A stretch of DNA of 64,000 nucleotides from Pestalotiopsis fici W106-1. Lineage: Eukaryota > Ascomycota > Sordariomycetes > Amphisphaeriales > Sporocadaceae. Shown here in pieces: positions 24,171-35,543 of the stretch; positions within the stretch are counted from its first letter, which is position 1, and the number at the start of each line of letters is the position of its first letter. Both the position numbers and the translations under genes were made by a program. The stretch spans positions 2,666,001 to 2,730,000 of the forward strand of contig NW_006917094.1 of the NCBI RefSeq assembly GCF_000516985.1, written 5' to 3'. The notes beneath the pieces are model-generated. The model did not search any database. It worked only from the letters and a program-made list of their open reading frames with translations, and was not told where the DNA came from.

Positions 24171-25420
24171 ATATACAAGGGCCCTACTTGGTGATCTGAC
24201 CAGCTCCTGAGAGAGTGGCTGGTTAGGGATGGGGGACCAAACGAATCCTATTCTCGTATATAAATATTTTTGTGGCATCACTCCAAAGCTCTGCGACGCG
24301 GGTTGCCCACACATTGAATCCTTCTTGTACATACTACTTATACTTCTAAGACCTGAATCAGGTTATAAACGAAATCTTTATTCTCTTGAATTAAATGGAG
24401 CATGTATTGCATATCATGTGTGAATGTGATAATGTCGAGCGTCTTGGATGGATGCCACGACCTGGCCAGTCAGCCTCGAGTTGCCTTGGTTTTTTTTTTT
24501 TAAAGGGGTCTGCACGTGGCTGTGTATGGGTAACCGCAAATGACTGTGCTCTATTGGACATTATATGGTTCATATTTTGAGACTACAAGCCGTAGTTTTG
24601 ATATGATGAATAAGTTTTATACAGCAATATTTTTCTTATAATATGAACAACGAATGCAATCATATTAGGTAAATAATATTTACGACCTTGATTTTCGCAC
24701 CGGCACATGTCAGTATGGAGTGTACTTTTCACTTGCCAATTTCTTTTTACAATAAAAGAGAACAACACACCCGATACTATGGAGACCATATATATAAACA
24801 TGATACTGGCGGTCAAATACAGTATTTGGGGCTTCCCATCAAAAGCTACGTTTTCTCTGTCCGCTGCCTTGCAATAAATGGCGTCAAATATTGGGAAAGA
24901 TGCATGGGCCGATTAAGGTTATAGAGGTACATGGTCAGTTGAACTGAAATATGCAAACCAGTTTCGTTGGACCACGCCCCTGCCTTTCACAAAAATACCA
25001 CTTCCAAAATACCACACTTCCAATCGCTACACTCTGATCACTGTACAATCAAGGGCTGTCGCTGATTCACAACTCGATAGCTCACCTTCCTTTGCTGTCC
25101 AAGTCTAAGAATAGACCAGCAACCTAATAGTCATTCAATCGCGGCAATTTGGGACTGGTACACACCCTCTCCAGTTATTCACTTCCGTTCATTCATTATC
25201 CACCCGCTATTCTTTGGACCAGTTTATTCACTGGACGCCCGTTGCACAATCGTTCACCCATCCTTCTATAAATTACTTGCACAATCGAGCATTTACAGCA
25301 TCTTGATCATCATCGTCAACATCATCGACTTCATATACTTTCACATCGTCGCATATATTCTTCCGTTCATACGATTCGTGACTTGCATCTTCAAGAAAGA
25401 TTACAGCGCAGAATCCCACA
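24171..25420. other. Intergenic; RRM gene promoter at right end
   Basis: AT-rich between about 24560 and 24900, with only short motif-free frames. A TATA box at 25267-25272 and a leader rich in CATC/TCAT repeats (25300-25345) precede the RRM gene. Nothing else is recognised. Confidence 0.5.
25267..25272 (+). promoter_or_regulatory. TATA box of the RRM-protein gene
   Basis: TATAAA 149 nt before the start codon, followed by a C/T/A-rich leader. Confidence 0.5.
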
Positions 25421-26800
25421 ATGTCCGCATATCCTAAGGATAATGGTGCCCAAGCGCAGCCCATGCAGGCCAGAAATCAACGCAAGATCCGCTTGCTCGG
25501 CTGCACTTGGGAGTCGTTCTTTACCCAATATCCAGTCCGGCGGACCGGATCTGCGACCGAGTCGGTATTGCCTTCCGACTCATTAGTGGATCATAGTAAT
25601 CCATCGCGATCTACAAGCGATTCGTCACTGCCTATCGATAGATGGGTAGACCAAGTTACTGCTTTGGTCGCTCCAGTCAAATTGTGGCCATCTTCTTCCA
25701 TATCAACACACTCTTCTTCCTTTCCACCAACACCCTCATCATCATCTTCTTCTTTCTCCTCCCCATCAGTAAGCGACAAGTTTTTGAACCGACAGAGAGG
25801 GGAAAGGTATATTCCTCCACATGCACGACACAACCACTACTCAACCGACACCAACGAGAGGACTTCGTCATCGTGGCCTCGGGCTTCGCGTCAGTCTTCA
25901 TCATGGACATCTCGAGACATGACCACTACGGCACCAATTGTCCTTCCTGACCTCTTAGGTCAAAAACCATCCAAGATGGCACAGCGTGAAGCCAGCAACG
26001 ATAGAGACTCTGTCGAGGAATCGGATTACCACCGCATCCGCCAGAAATACGGCTTCAGGCCCAACTACAATGGCGACGTCATGAACCCGGCAAATCGTCC
26101 ACAAGAGGTCCCCAAGGAGCTGAATTGCAATCTGTGGATCACCGGTCTGCCTGCCGACTGTACGGAAGGCGACTTAGAAGTCGCTATTGGCAAGGCCGGC
26201 GCCATTTTCGCAATCCATCTTAACCGACCTGACCTTGCTATCGGTCACGGCACGACGGCAGCTCATGTGGCATTCATGAATGTCGAGTCAGCGCGGGCTT
26301 TTGTCGACGCCAAACGCAAATCGGGCCTCTTCGTCAAGGGCCACCTTGCCAACGTGGGTTGGAACCGCAACCGTGTCGGCCCGCAAAACGAAACCAACCC
26401 CGCCGGCAAGCTTAGATCGCGAGTCCTTGTGATTCGAGGACATCCGTCCATTGTCAACGAGGAGAGCCTGACGGGCCTGTTTCGGCGCTACTGCAAATTC
26501 TTTACGACGAGTATCCAGATAGTAGCGGAAGAGGAGGACGGTTCGCGGACCATGGAGTGGAGGTTTGCCCGCGTCGCCGGTCAGGCCGATCTCGTGGCGA
26601 AGTGTTTGTATGAGCTGAATGAGCAGGAGGGATATGGCATCAAGTACCACTTTGCAAGGGACCCTTGTGAAGTCGACATTGTCCCGAGCTCCACGCCGCA
26701 GCATAGCGAGCTTCAAATGGGCGCTCAGCGCAGGAGTACCTGTCTCATCCCCCATTTCCCCCACATACCGTGCGGCACCCCAGCTCTGACTGGTATTTAG
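25421..26800 (+). CDS. RNA-binding protein with two RRM-like domains
   Basis: One continuous frame of 459 aa from the ATG at 25421. The first 200 residues are low complexity and Ser-rich (runs near 95-125), with ERYIPPHARHNHY in the middle. Two RRM-like folds follow: about 235-310 (NLWITGLPADCTEGDLEVAI, then TAAHVAFMNVESARAFV) and 333-420 (RVLVIRGHPSIVNEESL, then RMEW-like strands). It should bind RNA, but target and process are unknown. The 3' end is doubtful: the last 35 residues of this frame look random, whereas another frame from 26707 runs 58 codons to a TGA at 26881-26883 and gives an acidic, natural-looking tail (DWYLEDYFLTDEDESSGW...). A cryptic intron, for example 26667-26728 (62 nt), or an indel would join them. 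Confidence 0.78.
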   Translation: MSAYPKDNGAQAQPMQARNQRKIRLLGCTWESFFTQYPVRRTGSATESVLPSDSLVDHSNPSRSTSDSSLPIDRWVDQVTALVAPVKLWPSSSISTHSSSFPPTPSSSSSSFSSPSVSDKFLNRQRGERYIPPHARHNHYSTDTNERTSSSWPRASRQSSSWTSRDMTTTAPIVLPDLLGQKPSKMAQREASNDRDSVEESDYHRIRQKYGFRPNYNGDVMNPANRPQEVPKELNCNLWITGLPADCTEGDLEVAIGKAGAIFAIHLNRPDLAIGHGTTAAHVAFMNVESARAFVDAKRKSGLFVKGHLANVGWNRNRVGPQNETNPAGKLRSRVLVIRGHPSIVNEESLTGLFRRYCKFFTTSIQIVAEEEDGSRTMEWRFARVAGQADLVAKCLYELNEQEGYGIKYHFARDPCEVDIVPSSTPQHSELQMGAQRRSTCLIPHFPHIPCGTPALTGI

Positions 26801-26883
26801 AGGATTACTTCCTCACAGACGAGGATGAATCATCTGGGTGGAGCATCGACGTTGACTCAAGCGACGATGAGGACGACACTTGA

Positions 26884-28021
26884 TCCGCTTCTACTGTCCG
26901 CTCCAACAACAAGCGGCCCATGAAGTGCTCACAGAGGACATTCAGCTGCTGTTGATTCGTGGATTGCTGGAGGATATCCTGATAAAGAGGATAGCGTCAC
27001 GTTGAGAATAAATCACCTGCTCAGAGCTTGCTTTCTTAGCTTGGCTGAAAATTGTTATCAAGGGGCGAAATGGTAATGATGATGGTTTCGGGCTGGTCCA
27101 AGGAAGTCGGCAACGACCACTATACCCGCAAGCGAGGGGTACAAAGTTATCCAAACTCGGTCATTTAGAGCCCGTTGAGAGAGGATAATGATAATGGCAA
27201 TGATAATTATGGGGACGATGATTATGACGCCTAAGTAGTCTTAATATGACCCAAAAAAAAAAAAAAAACCAAATTGAAAATCCATGATAAACAAAAGTGC
27301 AGATGGATGGTGTGACAAAAATGCTTTCTCCCGATATGCGGCCTTGTTACAGGGCTGAATGATCGTGACCAGCAAGCAGCCAATCCGTGTCGATGCTAGA
27401 TGCTGGAAAGGGAAAGAGTCTGGGATCATGGGAACAACGGGAGCTGCACGCGAGCTGCAAGGTACCGAAGATTACAAAGGAAAAAAAAAGACCACCCCTC
27501 ATCCAGGACTTGGGAGTTTTTTGAGGCCCGTGGAGGGGTCGCCAGGCCGTGGCACCCGGTCTGTTATCGAGAAAAGGCAATTGTCCAATGGTAGACAAGG
27601 GACCAGAGCACAGCAGAGGGGATCATCACTACTACCTTGCAAGGATTGCTTAAAGGTGGAAAACAAAGTTTCATAATTTAGCTCTTGTTATACAAGACTA
27701 GAAAAGTAAGGGTATCTATATATGTGTGTTATCTGTTACCCAAACAGAAATAAATGCTCGACTCCTAAATGAACCATCGCCCAGCGGCAGAAATATCTTT
27801 ACGTGAAAGGAGATCTATTGCAGTATTTCCTCCATCTCCATCACTGCAGTTTCCCGTGTTGCCGAGTGATAATAATGTCCATGACCTTCCTTGAAACGCC
27901 AACATAACCCAGAATGCAAATTTGGCTGTGTGGAGCTCTTGCAACAGAGGTCATCACAAAGGTTCTGTCTTATGAAAAGACCAGACCAGACTGACTAGGT
28001 GCAACCTCTAAGTAGGGTCGT
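26884..28021. other. Intergenic; no gene recognised
   Basis: No motif-bearing frame is present. An A-run lies near 27252-27267, GATAATG-like repeats at about 27182-27220, and A-rich segments near 27480. The right end is probably the 3' UTR of the small minus-strand gene. Confidence 0.5.
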
Positions 28022-28264
28022 CTAGTGCCTGCTGCTGCTGCTGCTTCCATAAGATCGGTATGGTGGGTGAGGTTCAGCCGAGTTGTAGCCTCTGGCGTTC
28101 TCTTGGTGAACAGTGACGCCGCCACGAGAGACGACGGTCTTCTTGTAGTCTTTTCCGGTCGAGGAGCGGAACTCTTGGTAGTAGGCATCACGCGAAGAAG
28201 CTGGGGAGGTCGAAGAGTGGCGGGAGCTTCCCGAGCTTCGAGACGAGGTGTATTGGTACTCCAT
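28022..28264 (-). CDS. Small serine-rich protein of unknown function
   Basis: Uninterrupted 80-codon frame, start 28264, stop 28022-28024. The protein begins MEYQYTSSRSSGSSRHSS, has a basic central part with KDYKKTVVSRGGVTVHQ, and ends in a Ser-rich stretch (YGSSSSSRH). It has no signal peptide or membrane segment and looks intrinsically disordered. Support for a real gene comes from a TATATAAG box at 28538-28545 on the same strand, a roughly 245-nt CT/CA-rich leader, and an A at position -3 relative to the ATG. The family is not recognised. Its organisation resembles small, strongly expressed stress or conidiation proteins, but that is only an impression. Confidence 0.55.
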   Translation of the reverse strand: MEYQYTSSRSSGSSRHSSTSPASSRDAYYQEFRSSTGKDYKKTVVSRGGVTVHQENARGYNSAEPHPPYRSYGSSSSSRH

Positions 28265-28537
28265 TATGATGTTTGGGGTGTGTGATGAAAGGTATGTGAG
28301 GATGGTAGGTGATTTTGTCTGATGTCTTGAGGGTTTGCTTTTGGTTGGGAGGCAAAATGAATCTCTTCAATCAAGGACTGGAGAGGAAGGTGAGGTGGTG
28401 ATGTTGATATAATATATGCTATGTATATAGAATATGTATTTGTTTGTAGCCGGTTCTAGTCAAGGCTCAAGATTGTCTGGTGACTGATGCTGAATAGAGA
28501 ACAATTGGGAACAATTGAAAAGGAAGAAGGATCTATA

Positions 28538-28545
28538 CTTATATA
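28538..28545 (-). promoter_or_regulatory. TATA box of the small serine-rich protein gene
   Basis: TATATAAG read on the minus strand, 274 nt before the start codon. The intervening leader is pyrimidine-rich and free of conflicting elements. An imperfect direct repeat of CAATTGTTC lies just downstream at about 28500-28520. Confidence 0.5.
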
Positions 28546-30490
28546 CACAAGCCAACGAGATGAGGTCCAAAATATAGTTCCTCAATACTCATGGCGGTAC
28601 ATCCCATAAAGGACCTCAACAACGTTAGTGGGCTAATAGACATCGAGGCCCTGGCTGTGTTTGTCCAGGCAGAATCTCAGGCAGAACCCTCGAAATATGG
28701 TCCAGAACGAAGTGTTTGTTAGTCAAAATGTACATATTCGCACACCGAAAGCTTATGCGTGAGTCACTGGGAGTGGAGTCCTTCAATGTGTATAATGTCT
28801 TGAAGATGGGAGCAAAAACAAAGGGAAACCTACGTTTCCTACCTATGGATAATGTCGGCGACTGATTTGATGGTTTGCTTGTAGCAGGCGGTGCTGGGTG
28901 GGGCTTGGGGGTGGCCTGTCGGTAAAGGAGACCAAAAAAAAAAAGACAGGGCATTCTTGCTCTTGGGGGCTTCTTCACAGATAAGTAAGCCGCAGTGGGA
29001 AGGGCAAGCAAATAGTGAATTATTACAGTACAGGGGGCAGTGTAGTGGCAAATCTAGGCTGATTTATTCTAGTGCACGGGCAGCTATCATGTTGTTGTTG
29101 AAAGAGCCACAAGCGCAAGGCTTTCAGTGTAGGAAAAAACATTGTGTAGGTAGGCACAGGTGTAGGCATGGTGGTAGCTAATGTAAGAACTGGGTGTGTA
29201 TGGGGGCGTGTTACCTGGGAAGGAAAGAAATAAACACCCGCAGACACCACCACTGCGGCGGCACTCAATTAGCCTGCTGGCGTAGCAGTGCCCTTGTCTG
29301 GTACCTACCTGAAACACAAAAACGCCGACAGCTTTGGGACCCAAGGCAGTATTGAAGCAATAGACAGACAATCTATATGCCTGGAGTCAATGAAGCACTT
29401 ACCTGAGTCCTATGGGCTCAGGTCGGTCCTACAAGGACTTTGGAGACAAAAAAAAAAAAAAAAAGGACGTGACTAATGAACAAGGGGGGGATGTTGGTGT
29501 GTGCGTAACGTCAGGTCCCGTCACAAGTGGTGGTGACACAATGCGACACTTTTCTTTTGGAGATGGCCGCAAATTGGCCAATACGCAACTGCGAAGCGGC
29601 AGAAGTTGTGCCTAGCAAACAATGGTGCTGAATTGAGGATTGAATTGGGAACAAAATTGGAGTAGGCGAGACACGATCCATGGATGCGTGCAATCGTCAA
29701 TCGAGTGTAGGTAGCTGGCTGCCTAAAGCTTCAGGGAGCAAATTCACGGGCTTCTGGGGAATTTGCAGCCTGGTGTATATCGTACCTGCCTGTATCCATT
29801 CTGCCTTTCGAAGAATTGAACGCTACAAGCCCTGTATTCAGTGGGTGGAGGTACATCCAGCCCCTCTAAGCCCAATGCAGCGTCGGTGAAAACCACAAAA
29901 CTCTCAGTCCAGAACAAGGCCATTCGCAAAGATTCACTACCCTAATAACCTACATTTGATTCGGCAGACATACTAAACTACAGCTAGAATGTCAGCGTGC
30001 CTATGTGAATCGAGTGAACTAGCACCGTAGTGCTATCATTCTGTTACATTACTTTGGTGACTCATGTCGGTGGCTATGGTATGTCTGGAGTCGTGTTCTT
30101 TGCATACAAAGCATCATGGATGCTGGTCACCGAACAAAACAAAACATTTACACTCCATTCAATCAATCGCAGCGGACCACAGCTTTTTCAACTTTGGAGA
30201 GGAGCGCCATTGCTGTGAATACGAGAGACCCGTGGGCGGCATCTGTAATGGTCACAGATGCTACTCGTCACGGTTCCGCAATCCAGGTCCGGGAAGGAAT
30301 GCAATTGAGTTCTGGAGAATGCAATTGGCTAATGCAAGCTGCCCTTCAATTGGCACGCTTCAAGCTTGATACTTCCCCCTTCTGCCCCCCAGGTGCCCCC
30401 ATCGACTTTCCCCCAGGTTGCTTTGCGGTCGCGGCCTGGACCCTGAATCGACGTCATTTGATGGCACCTACCAACACCACATGCTGTGAG

Positions 30491-30512
30491 ACACACACAC
30501 ACACACACACAC
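30491..30512. repeat. (AC)11 microsatellite
   Basis: Eleven uninterrupted AC dinucleotides in intergenic DNA; likely length-polymorphic between strains. Confidence 0.95.
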
Positions 30513-30626
30513 TGCCAGGCACAGCTCAACTTTTTACCCATTTATTTCATTTGCTCATCACCTTACTTACGTATCTCACGCAACACATTTGATCCGAAAG
30601 GAATCTGTCTTATTGCATCGCATAGA

Positions 30627-30642
30627 GAAAGAAAGAAAGAAA
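30627..30642. repeat. (GAAA)4 microsatellite
   Basis: Four GAAA units in intergenic DNA. Confidence 0.85.
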
Positions 30643-31327
30643 GATGTAATCCGTGCATGACACAGCCCGATTTTTCTACATAATGACCCAAATCTTCTTG
30701 TTCCGGTACTGGGCAAGGCCCTCTACCTCTAGGCAGAAGACCCATGATGTATTACTGCATCGAGGGAAGCTAGTTTCGTCTCCGAGTGGTAACTTGAACA
30801 ATCAATGACTTTGATTTCTTGGGGGCAGTGAGCCAGCCCAATGCACAATCGCTTGAATGGTTTTCGGCGGCTTCCGCTTCCAGCTGGAAACTGATCGAAG
30901 TCTCCTAATGAGGCGCAGCGACAAAGGCTCGCTACTTGTCGATTGATGATATCTCAATACTTCCTAGGTAGTAGCCACCAAAAGTGTTTTTGGCCGTCGG
31001 TGGACAACTGGTGGTAAGAGAGCTCGCTCGACCTCCCCCAAGGTTGCAACCAAGACACACTCAGCTGAGGGCAGTTGGGCATCAGCTGGGGGCGCAATCA
31101 ATAATAGTGCGCTAGACCTTACTGGTAGGTACCTATTCTAGGGGACGAGAGATGGTGGGGGCTGACGCTGGCAACGAGCTATGGGAAAGAAAGCCAGATA
31201 TGGGGTTTGAGATTCCGTAATTGTATCCCATCAACATCAGGCTCGTAGCACCCTTTCTTCAGCCTTCTTCCACAACCCTCCTCCACTCACCCCAAACTCA
31301 ATTCACCGGTTCAAACCGCCAAGCAAC

Positions 31328-32098
31328 ATGCGCCTCTTCCTCGCCCTTTCACTTGTGGCCTCGGTCGCTGTCAGTGTCCTCGCTGCCGACCTCAAGATTG
31401 ACGTCACCACTGCAGTTGAGTGCGAGCGAAAGACGCAGGCCGGCGACACCATTGATGTGCACTACAAGGGAACTCTGGAGAATGGCAAGAAGTTTGATGC
31501 CAGTGCGTATTTGCGGCGTTCTCCTTGATGCGATATGTGATACTCATCTTTGTTCAGGCTACGACAGAGGCACGCCCTTTACCTTCAAGCTCGGTGTCGG
31601 ACAGGTCATCAAGGGGTTAGTTCATTGATTGACAGACACGTCGCATTGCGAGCCGTCGCAGCAAGATCTGACCTGAAATCACAGATGGGACCAAGGAATG
31701 GCTGGCGCCTGCATTGGTGAAAAGAGGTAAGGGATACAACACGCCCAATTGCGATCACGCGCAAACCCCCAGAGCATCCTCGTGCTGACCATTGTCGTTA
31801 TTGCAGAACCCTGACTGTCCCTCCCGAGCTCGGCTACGGCAACAGAGGAATGGGCCCTATCCCCGCCGGCTCGACCTTGATCTTTGAGACCGAAATCATT
31901 GGCATCAAGGGTGTCCCCAAGCCCGAGACCATCGTCACCAAGTCGACAGAGAGCACAAGCTCGGAAGCCAGCGAGGCGACCGAGGAGTCTTCGGCAGGAA
32001 TCGCAGAGAACATTGCTAGCGCGGCCAGTGCTGCTGCCGCTGCTGCCGGGACGGTTCTTGTGGACACTGATGATGTCCAAGAGCACAATGAGCTCTAG
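31328..32098 (+). CDS. FPR2: ER-luminal FKBP-type peptidyl-prolyl isomerase (FKBP2)
   Basis: Exons 31328-31502, 31558-31615, 31685-31726 and 31807-32098 give 188 aa; introns are 55, 69 and 80 nt. Residues 1-19 form a signal peptide ([19 protein letters not shown]). The FKBP domain (about 25-130) has [50 protein letters not shown] and [10 protein letters not shown], with the aromatic and acidic residues of the FK506/proline pocket in place. A Ser/Thr/Glu segment and an Ala-rich stretch follow, and the protein ends in HNEL, a variant of the HDEL/KDEL ER-retrieval signal. It should assist protein folding in the ER. The splice model rebuilds a complete FKBP fold, so confidence is high; the extended acidic/Ala tail is longer than in yeast Fpr2. 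Confidence 0.95.
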
Positions 32099-33049
32099 AA
32101 GAGACCAGGCGTCATGCGAAATGCCCATCTGGCGGTGTAAGACTGGCAGTAACTATTCAGCAGTGGATGTTGATTGATTGATCTGGCGCCTGCGCCCGCA
32201 GAGTGGCGCACGATCCCATCAGCATCGCATATATAATGTAAAGATATTTGTTCCATGGGCGACAAGATAAAAGTGGCCTCACGTCACCTAATGAGTAGTT
32301 GAGATTGTGTTCTACCAAATCTTTCCTGGTCTGGTCGTCAATAACGCGATGCCAAGTGGCCGTACAAATCTGGGGAAGCTACTTTGACATGTTTGTCATA
32401 ATGACAGTTATGCCAGCAATACACACACTATGTATGGTGGGCGGTAGACCGATATGTATGCCGCCTAGTTTATGTACGTACTACCGGCTTGGGGCCAGCA
32501 AGTGCCGGCATGATCCCAACTACATCCGTTGGACCCCCGTGCCGCCAATGCATGTGTTTTCCCTATCACTTTGTGCAACTCTGATTCCAACTCGCTATAC
32601 TCTTGGTCCTTCGAGACCTGAGGTATGAACCGATTCACGAGACAACTAGAATATCGCGGCGGTTGCCGGCGCTTTTCCAGGCTTTGACCAAGCTGCTTGT
32701 CGCGTCCCGACCTACTTATTCACGCTTCTTAATTAGTGGCATTTTGCAGGGAACGTGGGACCTTGCGTTTTTGGTAACCAAGCACACGGAGAGAACGAGG
32801 ATTAAAAAAAAAAAAAAGCTTGACTGGATCCAGATTGCCGTTTTACCGCCATTCACCAGGAAGTGGAAAAAAAACAAACCCCCCTCCCCCTTCATGTCGT
32901 TGGCCTTTCTTTCATCATCAACTTTTGGTTGACTTGCTGCTAGTCTTGAGCCGCCTGGTGGTGAATTTCAGTTTCCCCCCCTAGCGACTGCATCATGCAA
33001 AAAGCCTCTCACCATATTGGATAAACGGGTGCGATCGCAAACAGGCGCC
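32099..33049. other. Intergenic between FKBP and Trk genes
   Basis: 3' flank of the FKBP gene and promoter of the Trk gene. Contains an A-run at about 32803-32817 and purine/pyrimidine-rich blocks; no gene or clear promoter element. Confidence 0.5.
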
Positions 33050-35347
33050 ATGGGTCATCGCAAAGAAATGATGCAGCGGTTCCCGCACTTGGCAGCCATT
33101 CGCTCCTATCTTCCGCCGCTGAATTTCATCACGCTTCATTACTTGTACTTCATTACAGTATGCCTCGTCAGCTCGGTCATTTTCTATTGCTCGTCAAACC
33201 CGAGATGGAGCATCTCCTACACGGACAGTCTGTTCCTGGTCATCTCCGCCATGACCGAGGCTGGTCTGAATACTATCAACCTTAGCCAGATGACGACTTG
33301 GCAGCAGGTCATGCTCTGGCTGTTGATAATCCTTGGCAGCTCAATCTGGGTCTCCATCTGGACCGTTTTGGCACGCAAGCATTCTTTTGAGAAGCGCTTC
33401 AAGGATATCGCCCGCCGGGCCACACTCAGACAAGCGAGATCACAGGACATGCGGCGATCCGCCACCGACATTCCTCTTGCCAGGAAGTTGAGGACTTTGA
33501 GCAGAAGCAAGACCACCATGCAAAAATCTGACGGCGCTGAACATGAGCTCGACAGCAAGCGTATCAAAGTGCAAAATGCCGAGAATGGGTCCAACAAGGT
33601 CTTATCTATCTCTGGGCCCGTCTCGATGCACAGAATGCGTGAGCCCGTGCCCGTTTCCTCTAGCAACGAGGTTGAGACTCCGACAGTGGCTTCGAGCACA
33701 ACCTTGGAGGCGGCCCAACCAGGAGAAACGGCCGCTCGCGATCATATCGTCTTTGCAGACCACGAAGAGCAACGGGCTAGCGCGACAACTACTGGCGCTG
33801 ATCTAGGCACTGGGCTCTCCCGTCGACATGTGCACAACGACAGCGCAGTTTTGGAGGCGAACCAGCTTGAAAACGAGATGAGCCACCGCCATTTCTTGAC
33901 TGCCAAGAAGATAGGGCGAAATGCACAGTTCCACGACCTGACAGATGAGGAGAGGGAACACTTGGGTGGCACGGAATACCGTGCCCTCAAGGTTCTTTCC
34001 ATCATTGTCCCGGTCTACTTCTTCTCATGGCAGATACTCGGCTGTGTTGCTCTCGGCGCCTGGATCGCCAACAATCAACCGCAGCCCGCTCGAGACAATG
34101 CTATCAACCCTTGGTGGAACGGTATCTTCAACGGCGCATCCGCCTTCAACAACTCGGGAATGAGCGTGCTCGATGCCAATGTCATTCCTTATGGTAGCTC
34201 CTACTTTGTCCTGATAGTCATGGGTGCCATGATATTGGCAGGCAACACGGCATATCCAGTATTCCTTCGACTTTGGCTGTGGAGCATCCTGAAGTTGCTG
34301 AACTTGCTCACCTACGAGACGTCTTTCCGACACCTCAAGGATACCCTCGAGTATATCTTGAAATATCCTCGTCGAGTATACACCAACTTGTTCCCATCAC
34401 GGGCTACATGGTGGCTACTGTTCATGCTCTTTGTGCTTAATGGGACTGATTGGGTCGCATTTGAAATTTTGAATCTTGGAAATCCTAATCTTGAGCATAT
34501 CAAGACTGGGCCTCGCATCATTGACGGACTTTTCCAAGCCATCGGTTCGTAGTTTTCTCCCGCAGCTCATAACCCTGTCAGGTTTGCTAATTAGGAAACA
34601 GCTGTCCGTTCTGGAGGATTTTACGTTGTTTCGATCCCCACGCTGTACATCGGTCTCCAGGTGCTCTATGTAATTATGATGTACATCAGCGTGTACCCGG
34701 TGGTCATTACCATGCGTCACTCCAACGTCTATGAGGAGCGCTCTCTTGGCATTTATGCCGACGATGTCGATGCCGAGTCCATTGCTTCCACCTCATCGGC
34801 CGCTGCGCAGCAGCCGAATCCGGGCAATCCCTCTCTCCTGGGCCGTCTCCTCCGCGGCGTGGCCGGTCGCTGGGATGGGGTCGGCGCGGCCCCCCAGTCT
34901 ACGGGCAGCGCGAACACGCCCGAGAGCCGTTCCACGTTTATCAGCCACCAGGTGCGCGGGCAGCTCTCGCACGACATGTGGCTCCTTGTGCTTGCTGTGC
35001 TCTTCATCTCGACGATTGAGACGCGCCACTTTCTTGAGGACCCGGCCACGTACTCGGTCTTCAACATCATTTTTGAGGTTGTATCCGCCTATGGATGTGT
35101 TGGTATTTCGGTCGGTGTGCCGTGGGACGCCTACAGCTTCAGCGGCGGCCTCTACACGGGTAGTAAGCTGGTCTTGTGCCTTGTCATGCTTCGAGGTCGA
35201 CACCGCGGGTTGCCTGTGGCACTGGATCGCGCCGTGCGGCTGTCCAGTCACGAGTTTGGGCGCACCGAAGAGGAGGACCACCGTATCCGTCGGAGCATGT
35301 CCATGAGGCGTCCTAGCACAGATTTTGGCAGAGGGGCTGACATTTAG
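33050..35347 (+). CDS. TRK1: Trk-family potassium transporter
   Basis: Exons 33050-34544 and 34602-35347 give 746 aa. The donor GTTCGT at 34545 is chosen because only it restores QAIAVRSGGFYVV across the junction; the nearby GTAGTT at 34549 breaks the frame. The protein is polytopic. Pore segments typical of fungal Trk are present: SYTDSLFLVISAMTEAGLNT, GASAFNNSGMSVLD, AVRSGGFYVVSIPTLYIG and SAYGCVGISVGVPW, each carrying the selectivity-filter glycine. A long hydrophilic cytosolic loop (about residues 115-310) separates the first pore repeat from the rest, as in yeast Trk1. It should drive high-affinity K+ uptake at the plasma membrane. The upstream extension to 33017 has no ATG, so 33050 is the start. 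It ends 196 bp before the convergent polymerase gene. Confidence 0.95.
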
Positions 35348-35543
35348 CTTTCAGAATTGGATACTGTTACTACCGAGTAAATAGAACTGGCCAGACTGAC
35401 GAGTCTGCTGGGAGTATTATAACGGATAAAAACTACGACATAATGATAGAATTTGGATTGTATGATGCTACATTATCTGGGCTCCTAAGCTCTGTGCAAG
35501 TTCATAATTCGTTATCATCGTCTCATTGACTGATACCTGCCCA

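Larger units (their letters stand above)
28265..31327. other. Long intergenic stretch; no gene recognised
   Basis: Holds the promoter of the small minus-strand gene at the left and the FKBP promoter at the right. In between are A-runs (28934, 29448-29464), an (AC)11 microsatellite at 30491-30512 and a (GAAA)4 run at 30627-30642. Open frames are short, motif-free and overlap on both strands. The last 110 bases are a C/T-rich leader. Confidence 0.5.

Noticed and set aside
34545..34601. Alternative donor GTAGTT at 34549 for the Trk intron
   Set aside because: It leaves the wrong phase; the donor at 34545 restores the conserved AVRSGGFYVV segment.
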